Part shown: positions 39,301-54,300 of the stretch, piece by piece
How positions within the stretch are numbered: the first letter of the stretch is position 1
How the letters are laid out: the number at the start of each line of letters is the position of its first letter
From: Callipepla californica brunnescens
Lineage: Eukaryota; Chordata; Aves; Galliformes; Odontophoridae
Assembly: GCA_023055505.1 (NCBI GenBank)
Contig: JALIRH010000001.1
Span: 9,426,467-9,490,466, forward strand
Reading direction: 5' to 3'
DNA: 64,000 nt
Made by a program: the position numbers and the translations under genes
Notes under the pieces: model-generated
Told to the model about the DNA's origin: nothing
What the model saw: only the letters and a program-made list of their open reading frames with translations
Database searches by the model: none

Positions 39301-42300
39301 CACCAGGTGGAACAAAGCTCTTCCTTCACCCTGGGGGATGCTCACACCACAGACCCACAGCTCACTAAAGGTTGCACATTTGGCCTTTCTGCCTTCTCAC
39401 ATTCAACTTCTATAGCCTCAGGTTGCATCAGGTTTCAGTAAGAGTTTGCTTGGATGCTTTCTAATGAAAAACAATACACTGGTAAGGAAGAAAAAAGGGA
39501 ATCTTACGCGAGTGATTTCTGGATGAGGACACGTGTTGGTGGGAGGAGCACGACACAGCTTCTCATACACACACTTGCTTGGCTTGCCATCCTCTTCACA
39601 CCAGACACACTTGTAATCTTCATGGGCCGCAAGACACAAGCTGCAATCACTTCGTCCATAGGAGCAATTGTATAGGGTCACTGAAATAGGGATGGTAAAT
39701 GCACTTAGACATTACCCTAAAAAATAAATCCTATGTACAAAACCCCTATTGCTCAGCTCAGTAGTGTGAAGAAGGTGCACACTGTGCACTTAACCCTGGA
39801 ATGCTGCTGGAAGAAAACCTTATTTACTGCTGAACAGAAAATCCTCACAACTATCTATGTGTAGAGTGAGAACATATGATCAAGAAGACCTGAACACAGT
39901 TTTGTCACTTGCGCTTTGTCAAAACACTTAAGCACAATGTCTTTTCTTTGAACATCCTCAGTGAACCCAGCTATAAGGCAGCTCAAAGACCAGTTCCAAA
40001 AGTAGGTCCTGCTGGAGCACCAGCAGCCAGAGATTGAGGGCCACAGACTCCCATGGTGTCATTGGGACAGCTGGCGTAGGACTCTGACAGTTGTGGAGTT
40101 ATTTATAAGAAGATGTCTGCCTTTGTTAGTTGTTTCCAGGACATTCAGGCCTTCCCAAAACCATAATGAAAACTTCAATGAAATATAAGTTCTACACTTA
40201 GTGAAATGCTATCCTTTGTCCTAGTTATACCTTCCTTCTTCTCTATTGTTTTGCTTCAGTCTCTCTTTGCCTGGATTTGCTACTCTGACACATGCCTTAT
40301 TCCTTCTGCAATGGGGTTTAATCCTAGTTCTTCTGAACCAGGAGATCAGGTCTGACAGTCACGTACTGGTGAACCAAGCACCAGCTGTCCCAGCCACTTA
40401 ACTTATTTTGGCACCCATCAATCTCCAGTATGATGCACAGTCACCGAACAAAATCAGTTTTTCCAAATTGATGTAAAGATTTAAAGCATAGCTGGTGGTT
40501 CAGCACCATAAGGAAAGCCTGGCTTTGCAAAAAAACCCAAAACATTTGGAGATGCACTTGAGAGCTAGTCCAGAAGAAACAGACTGAAGAGATGCCACAT
40601 ATTTCTCTGGGGAAAGCATGCATGTGGCACAGATTATTCAGCACATGAGCTCTGTGCTTCCCCGGGCAGGTGAGCTGGTTATCACAAAGAGAGGAACTTC
40701 TTGATCCTTCCTTTTAATGCCTTCCCTTCATCCCTGCTTATTTCATCCCTGCTTATCCCTACCCATTGGCTGCCCTATTTTTTCTGGCCATGCAGCCTCA
40801 CCCTCTGTCATGAAGGCTCTGGCACCTGTTGAGTCTTTTTGTAAATCAGCTTAACCTAGCAGAGGAGCAGAAAACTATCCAGGTTTCCTCGTGTGCTCTT
40901 TCAAGTGTTAAATGTGCTCACAGATGGGAGTGGGGAGTACATGACAGAGAATCAACATCTCCCCTTTCCAGTGGCCATTAGCTGTTTAAGCTCATTAAGT
41001 CTCAAGAAATGGTACCCTTAGTGACATTGTTTTTTTCCCCAAGGAGGTGCACCCTTAAAGATGCAGTAAGCAAACTGACATACACAGAGGAGACCAGTGG
41101 GCAAGAGAGACTGGGACAGTTCCTTGGAGATTGCATGTGGTAGAAGCCCTCAGAAATGTCCATTTCAAGGCGGCTGTTGGTCTTGGAGAAGAGGGACTCC
41201 AAAAGGACACCAGCAAACCCACCCTTCTGACACCCTTCTAGATTACAGCAGAAGCAGCAGCAGCTTTTAACATCTAATTCCAAGAGGCTGCCATGTCAGA
41301 TTCCTACTGAAATGAAAAAGTAAAATGAGAACTCTGGTTTTCCATTATTATCCAGCAGTGTCCTTATTCCCCTCTAGGTCTGAGCAATTATTTCAGGTAT
41401 CTAAAATATCACTGCAGTCTCTGTACCATTTGTACTGAGAGCATACAATCTCATAAGGGCAGTTTTTTTCTAAATGCTGCATATTTAAAAAAAAAACACC
41501 TATGTTCAGTCTCACAGCTACAGTCTTTATTAGAATAGCACATTTTTACCCTTACCATTACAGTAAAGAGTTAATGCAACAGTAAAGGCTGCTTTTAACC
41601 CTCCTTACATCTAATCAGCATATTCACTTGATATCAAGCAGCTCTGCCAGGATGCACTCAGACAAGACATCCTTGAAGGTATACACAAACTCTGACATTA
41701 GTAACAATGAACTGATGGGAAAAAACATCCACTTGGTTTAGTTCCTCTCTTGAATTTACAAGGAAGGGATAAGCGCAAAGTAGGAGCAGCACCATTTGCT
41801 TCATATGTTGACTGCACAGTGTGGAATCACTGGGTTAACAAATGGAAGCCAGGCAAGAATTTTCAATGGTTGGTGTTAACTCTTCACTCTGTATGCCGGA
41901 CGTGAAGGTAGTGATGAGGAAAAGCACCAGACTGACAGCTCTACTATGTTGATTATGTACTACTGACAGAAAGAGCACGGTCAGCAGCAAGGAAGAGTTT
42001 CCTCATGGCCAGCTTGCTTCCTTAATGTAGCCCTCCTACTGCATAGGAACCTGAGCAGGTAATATTGTTAAACAAATGTTTCTTTCTTCCCTATGCTTTC
42101 CTAAATCCCACTTTAACCGCCCACACCACTGCAGGGCCACCTGGCAGAGCAGGGCAGTACGCCTACGGCATCACTTTGTTGTGCTTTGGCTGGAGAGAGA
42201 TTTTTGTCCCATCCCCCTGTAAACAATGTTAGCACTGCAACGTCTTAACATCCCTCACATCCCATTGCATAAATGCATCCAAGAAAGCTATGGCCTTAAA

Positions 42301-45300
42301 GCATTAAACACTCCTCTTGTTCACTGATCAGCTCATTAAATGTACCAGCAGCAAGCCACTCATTAGATTCAGACTCTTATCCATCACCTTGAGATACCAG
42401 CTGTGAAATCATTGATAAAAAGGACAAAGGATAAAAGAGTTATATTGGATTTCGTACCGTTCAGCACCCCTGACGGCACAAGATGTAAAAGCACTGTCAT
42501 AACTCAGTATTTGCTAAGAGTCATACAAAGGAAGGTTCTTTGACTGACAGGTTCAGAGGTGCTTCTCAGCAGCAATCACATATTCAAAGTCAATTATTTT
42601 CAAGACGCATAAAAAATACTATGCTCTAGATTTCATCTGGCAAGGAAATTTTAAAGCAAGAGAGAATTTGGGTAGAAAAATATTTTATAATAAAAAGAGA
42701 TGAGACATTTGTTGATAATTTTTCAATTCCACTCTTGCAAGGATTCTATGTTATGATTTGAATTATAACCTTTCTTTAACAGCTTAGCTACTATCTCTAT
42801 TCTATGGTTTTGTTTTTCCTTTTTTCCCAGACTGGGAAAGAGATGTTGGGAACATTCGGTCAAAATTCTGCAATTTTAAACACCAGGGCCTTTAGAATGG
42901 AAATGAGGATGCTGCGAGACTGCAGTATGACCTCCCCATAATGTGCGTGCCAGGTCCTCTTTTAAGTGCTTTCATCACTGCACACAAAGCCACAGGGAAA
43001 ATCTGAAAACATACTTCTGTGCTGCCAATGTGACAGGGGATCAATTTAAGTATTGTTCTGATGGAAAAATATGGTCTTCAGATTTAATCTGTAGGGAAAA
43101 TTACTTGGAGGTAGTATTAGTTTTCCCGATGTTGACTCCTCACAGAAGTAGTAAGCGTGTTGCCTCACTGTTTTTCAAAGATCATGCCTTAAAACATTGG
43201 TCCAAAGACATGCCAGGAAGGTCCCAGTTCCCAGATACCGCTCACTGATTTTAATGGAGCATTCTCACCTCAGCTCCAGACTAAACCCACAGACATAACT
43301 GCTGTAGGTTGAAAGAAGTAAAAATAAAGTAATAAGCAATTTATATCAAAGACCAAGTCTTTATCTGTGCTATATACTAAGTACACCTTTTTTGTTGTTG
43401 TTGTCATAGAAGTAAACGAATAAAGTAATGAGATGGGAGCTCACAGAGTGTTTATGTGTCTTGCTAACTGCCAGCAGACACAAAGGCTGCCGAGTCTGCT
43501 GCTCAGGAGCTGAGACAGCTGCAAGTAAAGATTTCAGGTGAAATCCAGACAACTGTCAGTAAGGAAAACCACGCTTCATTTAATATAGGGAGCAAATTCA
43601 TTGCAGCTTTTGGAGACTGGGGAAGAAAAATGGACATTTAAAAAACAAAACACTGAAGTATGCCTAAACCGTGAAGTTTTGCTTATGTTTGTCTTTCAGA
43701 GCAACCTGAAGCTTGAGAATGCTGGAAACATCTTTTAAATGGCCTTTAATACACAAAGCACTGATATTTAATTCATGAGTTCATTATTACTTTTGATCTG
43801 TCAGATTTGATTATTTCACACAAACCAATAAAAGCTGGAAAGGTAACAATCTTATCCACATCTCCAAAACTATAAATAGATTCCTGTTTACTGTAATTAA
43901 CCGTCCCTTAACCCCGTATTTTGTACTTACCCATTAGTTTGCTGTCAATCTTAACCTTTTCTGTTCTTATGGATAAGTTAAGTTTTAGGGTTTCATTTGC
44001 ACTATAGGAGAACTGAAAAAGATGATATTATGGATATATTAATTTTGCAAGGCAAATTTCATACCTTCTGTGATGCTTAATACTCAGAGCTGTGAAGGTT
44101 TTAGAAGCTATTGGAAACCATATGGTCTTTTTTTTTCACCTTGGCCCAATATATTTATAGAAAAATGTTTTAATGAACCTAATCCTTCACAATCAGAATT
44201 TTCAAGTACCAAGGGAGAGCGATATCTGAATGTCTACTTTTCATTAATTTAATTTACGTTTGGTTATAAGTATCCAAGCAGCTAGGGCACTGTTCAGTGT
44301 CAGTAAATATAGCTGCGGACCCTGCTGAGTTCTCCCTTCCCACACCATCTGGTCCCATTATTTCTGTGGCCACGGCAGGCTTGCACCACACAGAGAGGAA
44401 ACCTCTTGCATCTTTTGCAGTGCAGCCCCCTCATTATAACCAAGGCACATGGTTTACATGCTCCAAGACACGGGCTTCTGCTGAGGCTGAAAGACAGCAG
44501 CAATAACAACAGGTGGGAAAGAGAAACAGCAAAGAAAATCTAACGACTTCATAAAGGAAATTATTTGTGCTCGACTCAAATGCTGCATAAATGTTAATTA
44601 GTTCTCAAAACCACTCTCTTAGCAAGCTGATAAGGTTAAAGTCAGCATCATATTTGTGAGTTTAGCTTTGAACTCTGTAGACTTCTTTTGAATACCATTT
44701 TCTTTCTCTGTAAAATAAACCAGAGTGAGAGATGCATGGACAGTAAGCCAAACAACTGCATACTGTTACTATTCCCATTTTTACAGATGTAAAAACTGTG
44801 CTATGGGAAAGATAACTGATTGGTGTGTGGAGCAGGAGAGCTCTGAAATTCTCATCTTTTATCTCAATGATTTTACCAGATTGCATTAAAAGTGGAGAAC
44901 AAAAGAGTAACGGCCCCAGATTGCTCCAGGGACAGTACAATGAACCCATCAATTCAGAAATGTAGCAAAACCATCTCCATTAAGGGGAGACCCTGGGAAC
45001 TCTGAGCCAATGCTCCTGCCTTTGACTGCTACTAGCAAAGGAGAATCTCCACCAGAGATGAGGGAAACCAGTACAGCATACTTCAAGATACACATGTATA
45101 CTGAAACAGGACTATGGAAACAGCATATATTTGGTAGGCAAACCATAATTCTGCATTTACCTCTTTACTCATGAATGAAAATTTTCCTTCATCTGCTACC
45201 TCAACAGGAGCTTCAAATTCAAACTGGCTGTTTCCAACCACAAATTTTTCATCCTGTGGAAGAGAGAAGTTCAGCTTTCAATTTTTACATCATCACCAAT

Positions 45301-48300
45301 TGCAATAACATACCACCAGGCAATATAATATCCAGCACTGGAAGTAATAAAATCAAATGGAGAAAGCTAACCAGTTCAAGTTGTCACCTGAAAATCAAGC
45401 TAGCGAAAAGTCCAGCCAGTGCAATCTGGTGCCTTGTTACACCCCTCCAGCATTCCTTTAAGGTGCAAGCATGGAGACGTTCAAATAAAGCAACAACATA
45501 TCTAGCACTCAGTTTCAGAGAGCGTGAAGGAAAAGCCAAGACATGTGAAAGCTGGATGGCTTCACACATCAGATGTGTCATTAGTGGAGCTGCTTGAGTT
45601 CTGCCCTTTATGGTTTTCTCTGTGGGATTACAGGAAGAGCAGGAAGGCATGAATGAGGTGGAAAATGGGAACAAACATCCCTCGGACCTTGCTGGCTTTG
45701 TTTTTCCTGCTTCACCAAGACTCCAGCTGTGTTTTCGTGAGACAGACTTTGATGGTAGCACCAGTATAAGGGTATTCTTGCCTCCTACAAGCTTTCTGTA
45801 CCTTTATTCACCCCTTATCTCAAAAAAGCCATTGATTTCTACCCCAAGGATGCAGCACATGAGCACCACTGGCACAACTCTTAGCATCGCTGTTCTTGAA
45901 CAAAGGACTGAGTCTACCAAAAAGCAAATCTGAAATTGGGCTACCATGCTGGACTCTACAGCAAAAGGCCCAGAGCTCTACTCAGCAGGCTGGGTGTAGA
46001 AGAGAGAATGCAGAAAACACCAAAAAGTGATTTATACATCAGACACTCATAACAAAGACAAATCCAAATGGGAAAGTACTTATAACTAAAACCTTTGGAG
46101 GTCCAATAAGGTTATCTTGGTGCTGGTACATCTGTCTCTCCCACCATGCCAGTCTTCCAAGGATTCAGGTGGAGAATGCCCTTAGAAGTTGCATGCAATA
46201 CAACTGATCAGTGTTAAACTTTCCTTCAGTGCCTTTCTCACCCACTTTCTCTGAATGCTGCTATTCCCAAGGGAAAAAGGACAGCTTGGATTTACTTCTG
46301 CTTTTGACTGAAATTCTTTTAGAGGAAGGAGGGTCAGAAAAATAGTCAACAGCTTCTCATCTTTTAGTCTATTTGCTTCCAGCAAAGGCTGTCACAAGGA
46401 GATTTATTCATTATATTATAAGTGTTCACAAGTTAAGAGGATTATATGAAAATTGTGGACTTATTCTTCTACCCTGACCTTAACCACAAATCTGCATTTA
46501 CGGAGATGTTTAGATGAATGATGCTGGGTAGTGCACTTACTCATTATTAGGTAGGCTGTGCATGCTCATTTAAACAAAGCTCAGATTAAACTAAGATAAT
46601 AGAGCTAGTAATTCAAAGTTAAAACAGAACATTTATTTCAGCTGATCACCTTTTTCTAAGAAACAATGTAGGCAAATAAATTATGAAAAATGGATATATA
46701 TTGATGTCCTAATCAATGAAGTCCTTATATGTGCTCATGGCTGTGTGACTGCCACCTCCAACCAGACTGTAATGCCCAGGACATCCTATGACAAAATTAT
46801 TCTATGTATGTGAGATGCCACATTCTAATTTTCACTTGGGCTGAAGGCCAACCTCTTTAAGAGATCTGTCCATAAGTTTCTCCTGAGCCACCCTTTCTTC
46901 CGTGAGCATGTTACCCCATGTTGAGTGTAGGTTAGGCCATTACTCAAAATAACTTTCAGTAATCAAACTTATTGCTTCAGCTAGTATGGCCACATAGGAA
47001 TGAGTGCCTCCGTGCTTACAATTATTTCATTTACTGGTATATTTTCACATGTTCTTAGAGCTCTGTGCATACAGATGTAAAGCACTGTGTGTGCCTGTTC
47101 AAGTTCTGCCACTGAAGGCATTACAATTCTGCGATAAAAATGCACCTCTATACAGGGATACACAGGGCTACTCCCATGACAGAGAAAATGTTTTCACTAG
47201 TCTCTCACTTAAGAAAAACTATTCTGACATCACTCACACGCATTTTTCTCTAGTGTCTCTCCAAACTAGAGCCTATACATTCATCTAACTTACAGAGACT
47301 TGAATTCCACACAAGCCTTTCTGGATCCCAGTTAAATACATGCATGCTGGTCTGTTCTGTAGGCAGACTGTTAAACATTGCTACACTATGACAAAGCATT
47401 CAAACCCACTGTGTGATTGGCTTTGTTAAATGTAATTGATACAACTAAAAAAAAGGAAGGAGGACTTTTTTTTCTCTTTTCTCTGCAGTAGTTAGGAAAG
47501 ATTGAGATGTTTATTCACTGAATGATAAACAAGGTGAATGAGATTAGAGTAGAAGGTTCCTTCTGTTGTTTCTCTTCCTTGGAGGATGAGAGTCCTCAAC
47601 AAGGAAAATTTGGCACATCTAGATTATGCATCTGCCCTGAATTTGTTGTTAAGAGAGAATGGACTTTTCCACTTAAGTCATGGGATCAGACAAAGCTTTT
47701 CCTCTTGTACAGAAACCAGTTTGTCAGCTCCTCACAACACTTAACAATAGAAACTGGAGTGAATTTTCTACAACGTGTTTCCGTTTTTTATTTAAATGCT
47801 GCAGCAAAGTGTTGTGTCCCACTTCTCGCACACAGCTTGAGTCAGGTCAGACTGGTTTCACTCAGTCAGATATCCCACCAGTGATCAGTCCCAACCATCA
47901 CAGTAAACAGATACAATTCACCTTTCTTTTCCATTTAACACATTTGAGCAAAAATATATACTTTTGAACATAAGACTGTATAGCATCTTGGGCAAACATG
48001 GTTTTGATATGGTTGGAGCATTTATGGTTAGCCTTCTAACTTTCTCTGACCACAGTTCTTGTATTGCTGTTATACTCCTGTCCTGTTTACCTTTTTCCTT
48101 CCCTTGGCAGGTATAGCAGAGGTGATGGAAGGATTTTGTAAGCTATTCAGTACTTAAATTTGTCAAGATAATAAAAGAAAAAACCTCAAAAAACATGAGT
48201 CTTCTTTAGTTGAAAGATGGTTAGTAGTTTAAGTAACTGACACAGTCCAGCACATCTACCATTAATTGTATTTAAACAGAGACAACACAGAAATGAACAA

Positions 48301-51300
48301 CAGAAACTAAGAGCAATACTGAAGCTATCACCTAAGGAAGTTGTTTTTAAGCTTTGCTTTTATCAAACACTAAGTTCTACGTGTTCTGCATACCCAGGTG
48401 ATATAACAAATAAAATCTCAGAGTCAAACTAGCTGCTTAGCTTTGCAATTCACTTTCTGGAAGGATGTACTAAGAAAGAGAAATCTTTGCTACAGCTGGG
48501 AAAATACCTGCTCTTTTGGTTTGGATGGTTAAAAAATAATAACAAAAGATGGCTTCCTCCAAACTAAAAATCATATAATTTTTGAGTTAGTTTTTTTTTT
48601 TTTGCTTGTTGGAAAAGTGAAGAGAGAATTATGCACATCAAATAGCATTATCTTAGAATACCAAAAAGCAAGAATTTAATTAGAAAGTGATATGAAAAAA
48701 GTCAGACTTCCTAAAATTCCTGTCCTTTCATTAGTTGAAAAATAATTCTCAAGGTGTATCAGAATGTCCACTTTGCATTCTTCAAAATAAAATTCATCTA
48801 CTAGTTATGATATTTTGCTTTGTTGTGATTCTGTCTTTGTGATGACTCCACATTTAGAGACTATTAACCAATGTTATGTCAAATTTAATGTGTAGCTCTT
48901 ATCCTTCTTTAACAAGAATTATGAGCAAGATCACCCAGGAAAGCAGAAACTAATGCCTGATGAGTGGGTGTGGCTGGAGTTAAAGTGGAATCCAAATGAC
49001 AGCTAGCTTTGAATTAATCCACTTACCTGATAATAAGTTAGATGCCTTCCCTCAAAATGCACTGTTGTTCGGTACTCCATGGGTATTATTGATGGGTTAG
49101 GGTTTAGAAACTGTGGGCATTCTTCTTCCTGGGGAGATAAACATTTTATACATTATTCAAAACAGAAGTCTTATCGCAACAAGCTCCGATGGCCTTCGGA
49201 CAATGGGATGATTGTTCTAAATAACTTTGTGCTTAAAATACAGTGACAGATTTGATTACACCCTTTCAAATTAGACATGCTAAAAATGACTACAGCATAT
49301 GTCAAAGCCGTGGGTGATTATCTTTCCCAGCCTTGAAATCTCGTTCCTCCCATTGAAGCAAAGTAAAAGGAACAAAAATATCCTTTCAGGAATTATTCAG
49401 TCACACTGCCCCTCCTCAATCACACCCTTAAATTCCCACCCCCACACTGTCACTAAAAAAAAAAAAAATCTTACACTTCTGGAGTTAACTTTAGACTCAC
49501 TTTAAGATCCCTAATTCAGCCTATGGATATGAGAGAAAAGGCAAATAATATACTGACATTTTATAATAAAAACCCAATAATTTTATTGTTAAACATTACC
49601 ATATTTTGTTTGATCACATCCTGTGCTGAAGAAGACTCTTCACAGATATGGTTCTTCCAGTCCCACTGGCAATTCCATCTATTGCTTGCACAAGAATAGC
49701 ATCTACAAATATAACATGATAGTCATGACAAACTGTCAGGCTTCTTCCCCCACTGACAAAAAAAGTAAATTAAATTCCATCTTTATTCATGGAGAGTAGA
49801 TCAATCTGCTACAGTGTCCTTACTATATTAAGCTGAAAAATTCATAGTAAGAACAGTATGCGAACCCCAGAAAGCTATTCTCTTTTCCCTGAAATATAAC
49901 TAAGGATCAAAAACCATAGCATCTCACAAACTGTAAGACTGAGTCCAAGGGGAATGGAAATATCTTTATAAACCTTCATTTATTGAGTTAAAAATGTGGG
50001 GTTTGCATTGTCTATGTCTGTCCTGGGGTAGTAACATCTCAAGCGGGGAAGATAATGGGGGCAGAGTCAGCTTTGACCATCACATCTGAATGTACCCTAT
50101 CCTAACGCTTCAGTCAAACATTTGTGGCAACATGTAATAGGCAGACATCCACAGAGCTCACCTAAAAGTACAATAACAACTACCAAAAAATAGCAACCCA
50201 ATGAACTGGCCTTTAATTATACGTGCCATGAATATTTCCATTCCAAGTGTTTTATGTTACCAGTTTAAACCACTTAAAAACTCCATTGAAGTGTAAGACA
50301 AAGTGCTTGAATGCTGAAAATTCTGAGTGTGCCAAAGGCTTAATTAGAGAAAGATTCAGTAATTCAGCTGCCAGTTACCCGGAGCACCATGCCATGGCAT
50401 CTAAACACCTCAGCTGGATATATGAAATACTTACGGCTGGTTTTCATAAAGATTCATTGCTTCTTCACAGTCATAAAAAGGGTAAGTATGTGATGCAAAA
50501 AATATCTTGTTCTCTCCAAAGGTTAACTGTAATGGAACTGAAACATGATCTATCACAAAAGAAAAAGAAGAAGGAAAAAAAAAAAAGTTATCTAAGTGGT
50601 TGTTGAATTCTTTAGCTCTTGAGAAGAATGGTATAATAACACTTTTATTATTTTACAGTACAGGCAAATATTTAACTATACAGTTGACACGTTGGATTTC
50701 AGGACCTGTTATATTTTAGATTTATGAGCTTTGCTTTGTCTTTTTAACCTCTACAATTTTTTTTTGTTTTTTTTGAGCAAATGGTTTTCAGAAGAAAAGC
50801 AGAGATAGGATAAATGGAAGAAGTAAAATTACAGAAAAGCTTTGCTTTATGTAAGTGTTTCTCCGTGTTGCTATCACCATGCTAGAATTTTAGAGTCTAC
50901 AAGAATAAGAAAAAATGAATAAAAAGGCAATTGAACACAGATGAAAACTGGCATGAGAACAGTCATTTAAAATCAAACATTATCTTAAATACGAATGTCT
51001 GGATGTAAAATTACTTGATTCATTTGCAGATTAAAACTGTCGTCACGTGAATTCAAACAAGTTGTCTTTGTGGTTAATGCCCAACAATGCCCTCAACACT
51101 AAGCTACCACAGGCACTTGTGATCTCAGTTTGCTGTACAAGATTTCGCCACAAATGTACTTCTCATCTGGATCATTACTGAACTAAGAGAGGAAAATTTA
51201 TCTTTAGAAACTGGTGCTTTCCATGGTGAAGCTGCTTAAAATGCCTTTTGCAGAAATCATTAAGCTCTTGAGAGAAGCTATTTCACAAGCTATTGGGCAA

Positions 51301-54300
51301 CTTCAAACTCCACTTTCCTTGAAGAGGTTCTTGAAAGACCACGAGCAGCATTACTGGAAATCACCTTTACCTGCACTGGGTCCCAGTAAATATTTCAGAC
51401 TGGTAAAAACAACAGAGGATTTTCTAACAACAGGGCCACAATACACCACTTCTTTCTAGAAATATCCCATTTCTTTGGAAATGGGATACTGCTACAGTAA
51501 CCAGGACCATTCCAAACTCAATAGGATTTCTAAATAGTAAGTGGATGGCTCTGGACTTTCTGTTGCGTGCTGTCAGGAAACACTGCCCGTGTTAATAACT
51601 GCCTGCCTTATGCAAAATGTCTGCCAAGCTTCTGAACATCTCAGTGTTATTTCTGAACACCCTTTCAGTTTGGTTACCGCAGGAAAAACTCAGGAAAGTG
51701 TATTATTTCTAGGTGACTTGGTTACTCCCATGCCATTCCAGACGGGCTTCTAGTCTTACATTTTATGCTGGAAGATGTCAAGCTGTCATATTTATCAACT
51801 CACTCTCCTTATGTCCTACTTTTCAAAATATTTAGGGAATGTGAATTGGCCCTAAATAAAGTAGTGCTGACTTATCACTTCACATAACCTGATACTTTGA
51901 CATGCCCCAACTATTTTAAAACTTGATTTTAACATCATTACATTTTGTGCAACTAAAACTGGATTTTGGCCAGGTCCAGCTTTAAGAGAATTTAAGCTCG
52001 TCTTAAAATGTGCTTCCAAGTAACACTCAGACAACTCTCCTATGAAATCCTGTACATATAAGAAGGTAATCCTAAGAGGTACCTCCATACATGCTGCAAG
52101 AACACATTTTTTGTTGTTTGAATTTGATCAGATAACAATCAGTGCTGTGTTGAGAGTTTTATTTTATGTGTTCATGCATCAATATGTATGAACTTAAGGC
52201 TCAAATGAAGCACTGCAAAAGACCGTAAGAGGATAATCAGTGGTTCAGAACAATGGTATGGCCCTTATATACATGATCTTACTATTGCAGAAGCTGGAGG
52301 ACACACAGCAGAAAGGGCAGAAGGCTCTACGATGGAAAGGACAACCTTCTCACATGAACAAGAAGACAGGCTACTGAAATACAGTCAAGTATAACAAAAC
52401 TAAACCAACAAATCTTCCTATTACAGTGCTCTTCTGGCCTCACAGCTCAGTTTGATTAGAATAAGAGTAGAATGGTTGAATTTTGCTCGTTTGGGACATC
52501 GAATCCCTCTGCTTCTGGTAGAAACACTCGGAAAAAACAGCAATGAAGAAATTGTCAGTAAAATTTTTCTTTTTGAAATTAATGTTTGAATGGACAAAGA
52601 TCAACAATAGACTATTTGAGCCAAGGGACTGGAAGAGGAAAAAAAAAGTGCATGTGGTTAGCATAAAAGGATCACATTAGAAGCAATGTTTTATGTTCTT
52701 TCCTTTCTTATACGTGGCAGGTAGCAATATTTCTTTACCTTGACCTTTCGGTGTTGGAGGAATCATATCAGGAGGGTCACAGATAATAACTCCTTCATTT
52801 AACTGAGCACGATGGCTTGTTTCACCAAAGGTACACCAAAGTTTGTCACTGGCGCTCAAAGTTGGCAATGGACTTACTGTCAGTTTCACCTGCAAACAAA
52901 ATTTAAACAAGTAAAATATTTGAAAGAAAGTAAGCAAGCTCGGTAAGGTTTAAGGTCACAGAATTTTCTGCAGTCTTATTATTTTTTTTTTTTTTTCAGC
53001 CAACGGTCATATTTTGTCTGGAACCAAGCGGTTCTTGTTTTCAATTTTTATTTGTTGTCACCTGCTATTACTTTCTTTTTATCTTTCTACCACCCTTCCA
53101 GCTGGGTCTATGCTGAATAAAAATGGAACAGAAAACTCCTTCCTTGTCAGTGTACTAGATCAAAACAAAAATGTCTGCACAGATACAAGCCCAGCCTTTT
53201 GCTCTTGTACTCACCATCCAGTTTAGTAAACAGAGTAGCTAACACTTAAGTCTTGACGAACTTAATTAAAATTACATTAACCTTAGGTGTTATTAGCCAA
53301 CAAAGGAACCAAGGCTGGATGGGCTGGAAAAGCTGGAGTTTGATAGGTCTGAGCAGATAGAAGTGTCTTTCTCAAGAGAAAGACTCAATGTACATGCAGA
53401 AAAAAACCCAAACCCTTACATCTATCTTTACTACTGAAAAAGGATTTCTGAGAGAGTGATGGTGGGATCTTAATCTTCTCAAAGAAATTATCGATACAGT
53501 ATGCATGTGAGAAACCAAAGGCAAAACAGAGAGGGAAAACTTAGCAACGGAGGAAGAAAATGAAATGCAATTTTGGATGCTGCCCTTGATTCAGTGTTTC
53601 AGGTGTGTTAATTATGCAGTTTAGTTTTTTTACAATTTGTGTTTTCAGTAGAAATGAGGATGGTTCCTTTCCCACTGAAACTGATTCACTATGTTACAAG
53701 CTGCAATATTTTCTGGTAAGTAAAATAACCATGAGGAGAAAATGACAGTGGAAGTATTACAGGCTACATGTAAATGCTCATTTGAAGTTGGCTCTGTTTT
53801 TGTTATTTAGATATTTTGGTCTGATATTCTGATATGAGGCACCAAAGCCTTGTCAACACAAGTTGACAAGATCTGAACTAAGAGAAGGTGTGGATTTTAA
53901 TTAGGCTATGTGCCTTCTACTAACATTTTTACTCAACGTAGGGACAGCCTCAACACAATGCTGCTTACATCATTTAGGAATGAAATTAAACTAAGCCAAA
54001 GTGAAGTCTCTTTCTTTCTGATTAAGAGGGATCAAAAGCCGTTTAGTAACTTTACTCAAAATTAACCTGATTTTCCTTGCTAAGCACCACCAGTGCATCC
54101 TCAGTCTGCACTGACATGCTGCATTTGAAATCAAAGCAAGCTATGACATACTGGTCACACTCCAAATGCTTCATTTTGTTGCCATGCAGTAGTTTTGCAT
54201 GCTGAATTTAACCTCTGCATGTATGCAAGCAAATTTTGCTGTGTAGGCAAATCCACAGCCGAGTTTAAAGAAACAGTTTATGCCTTCACTACTTACTCAA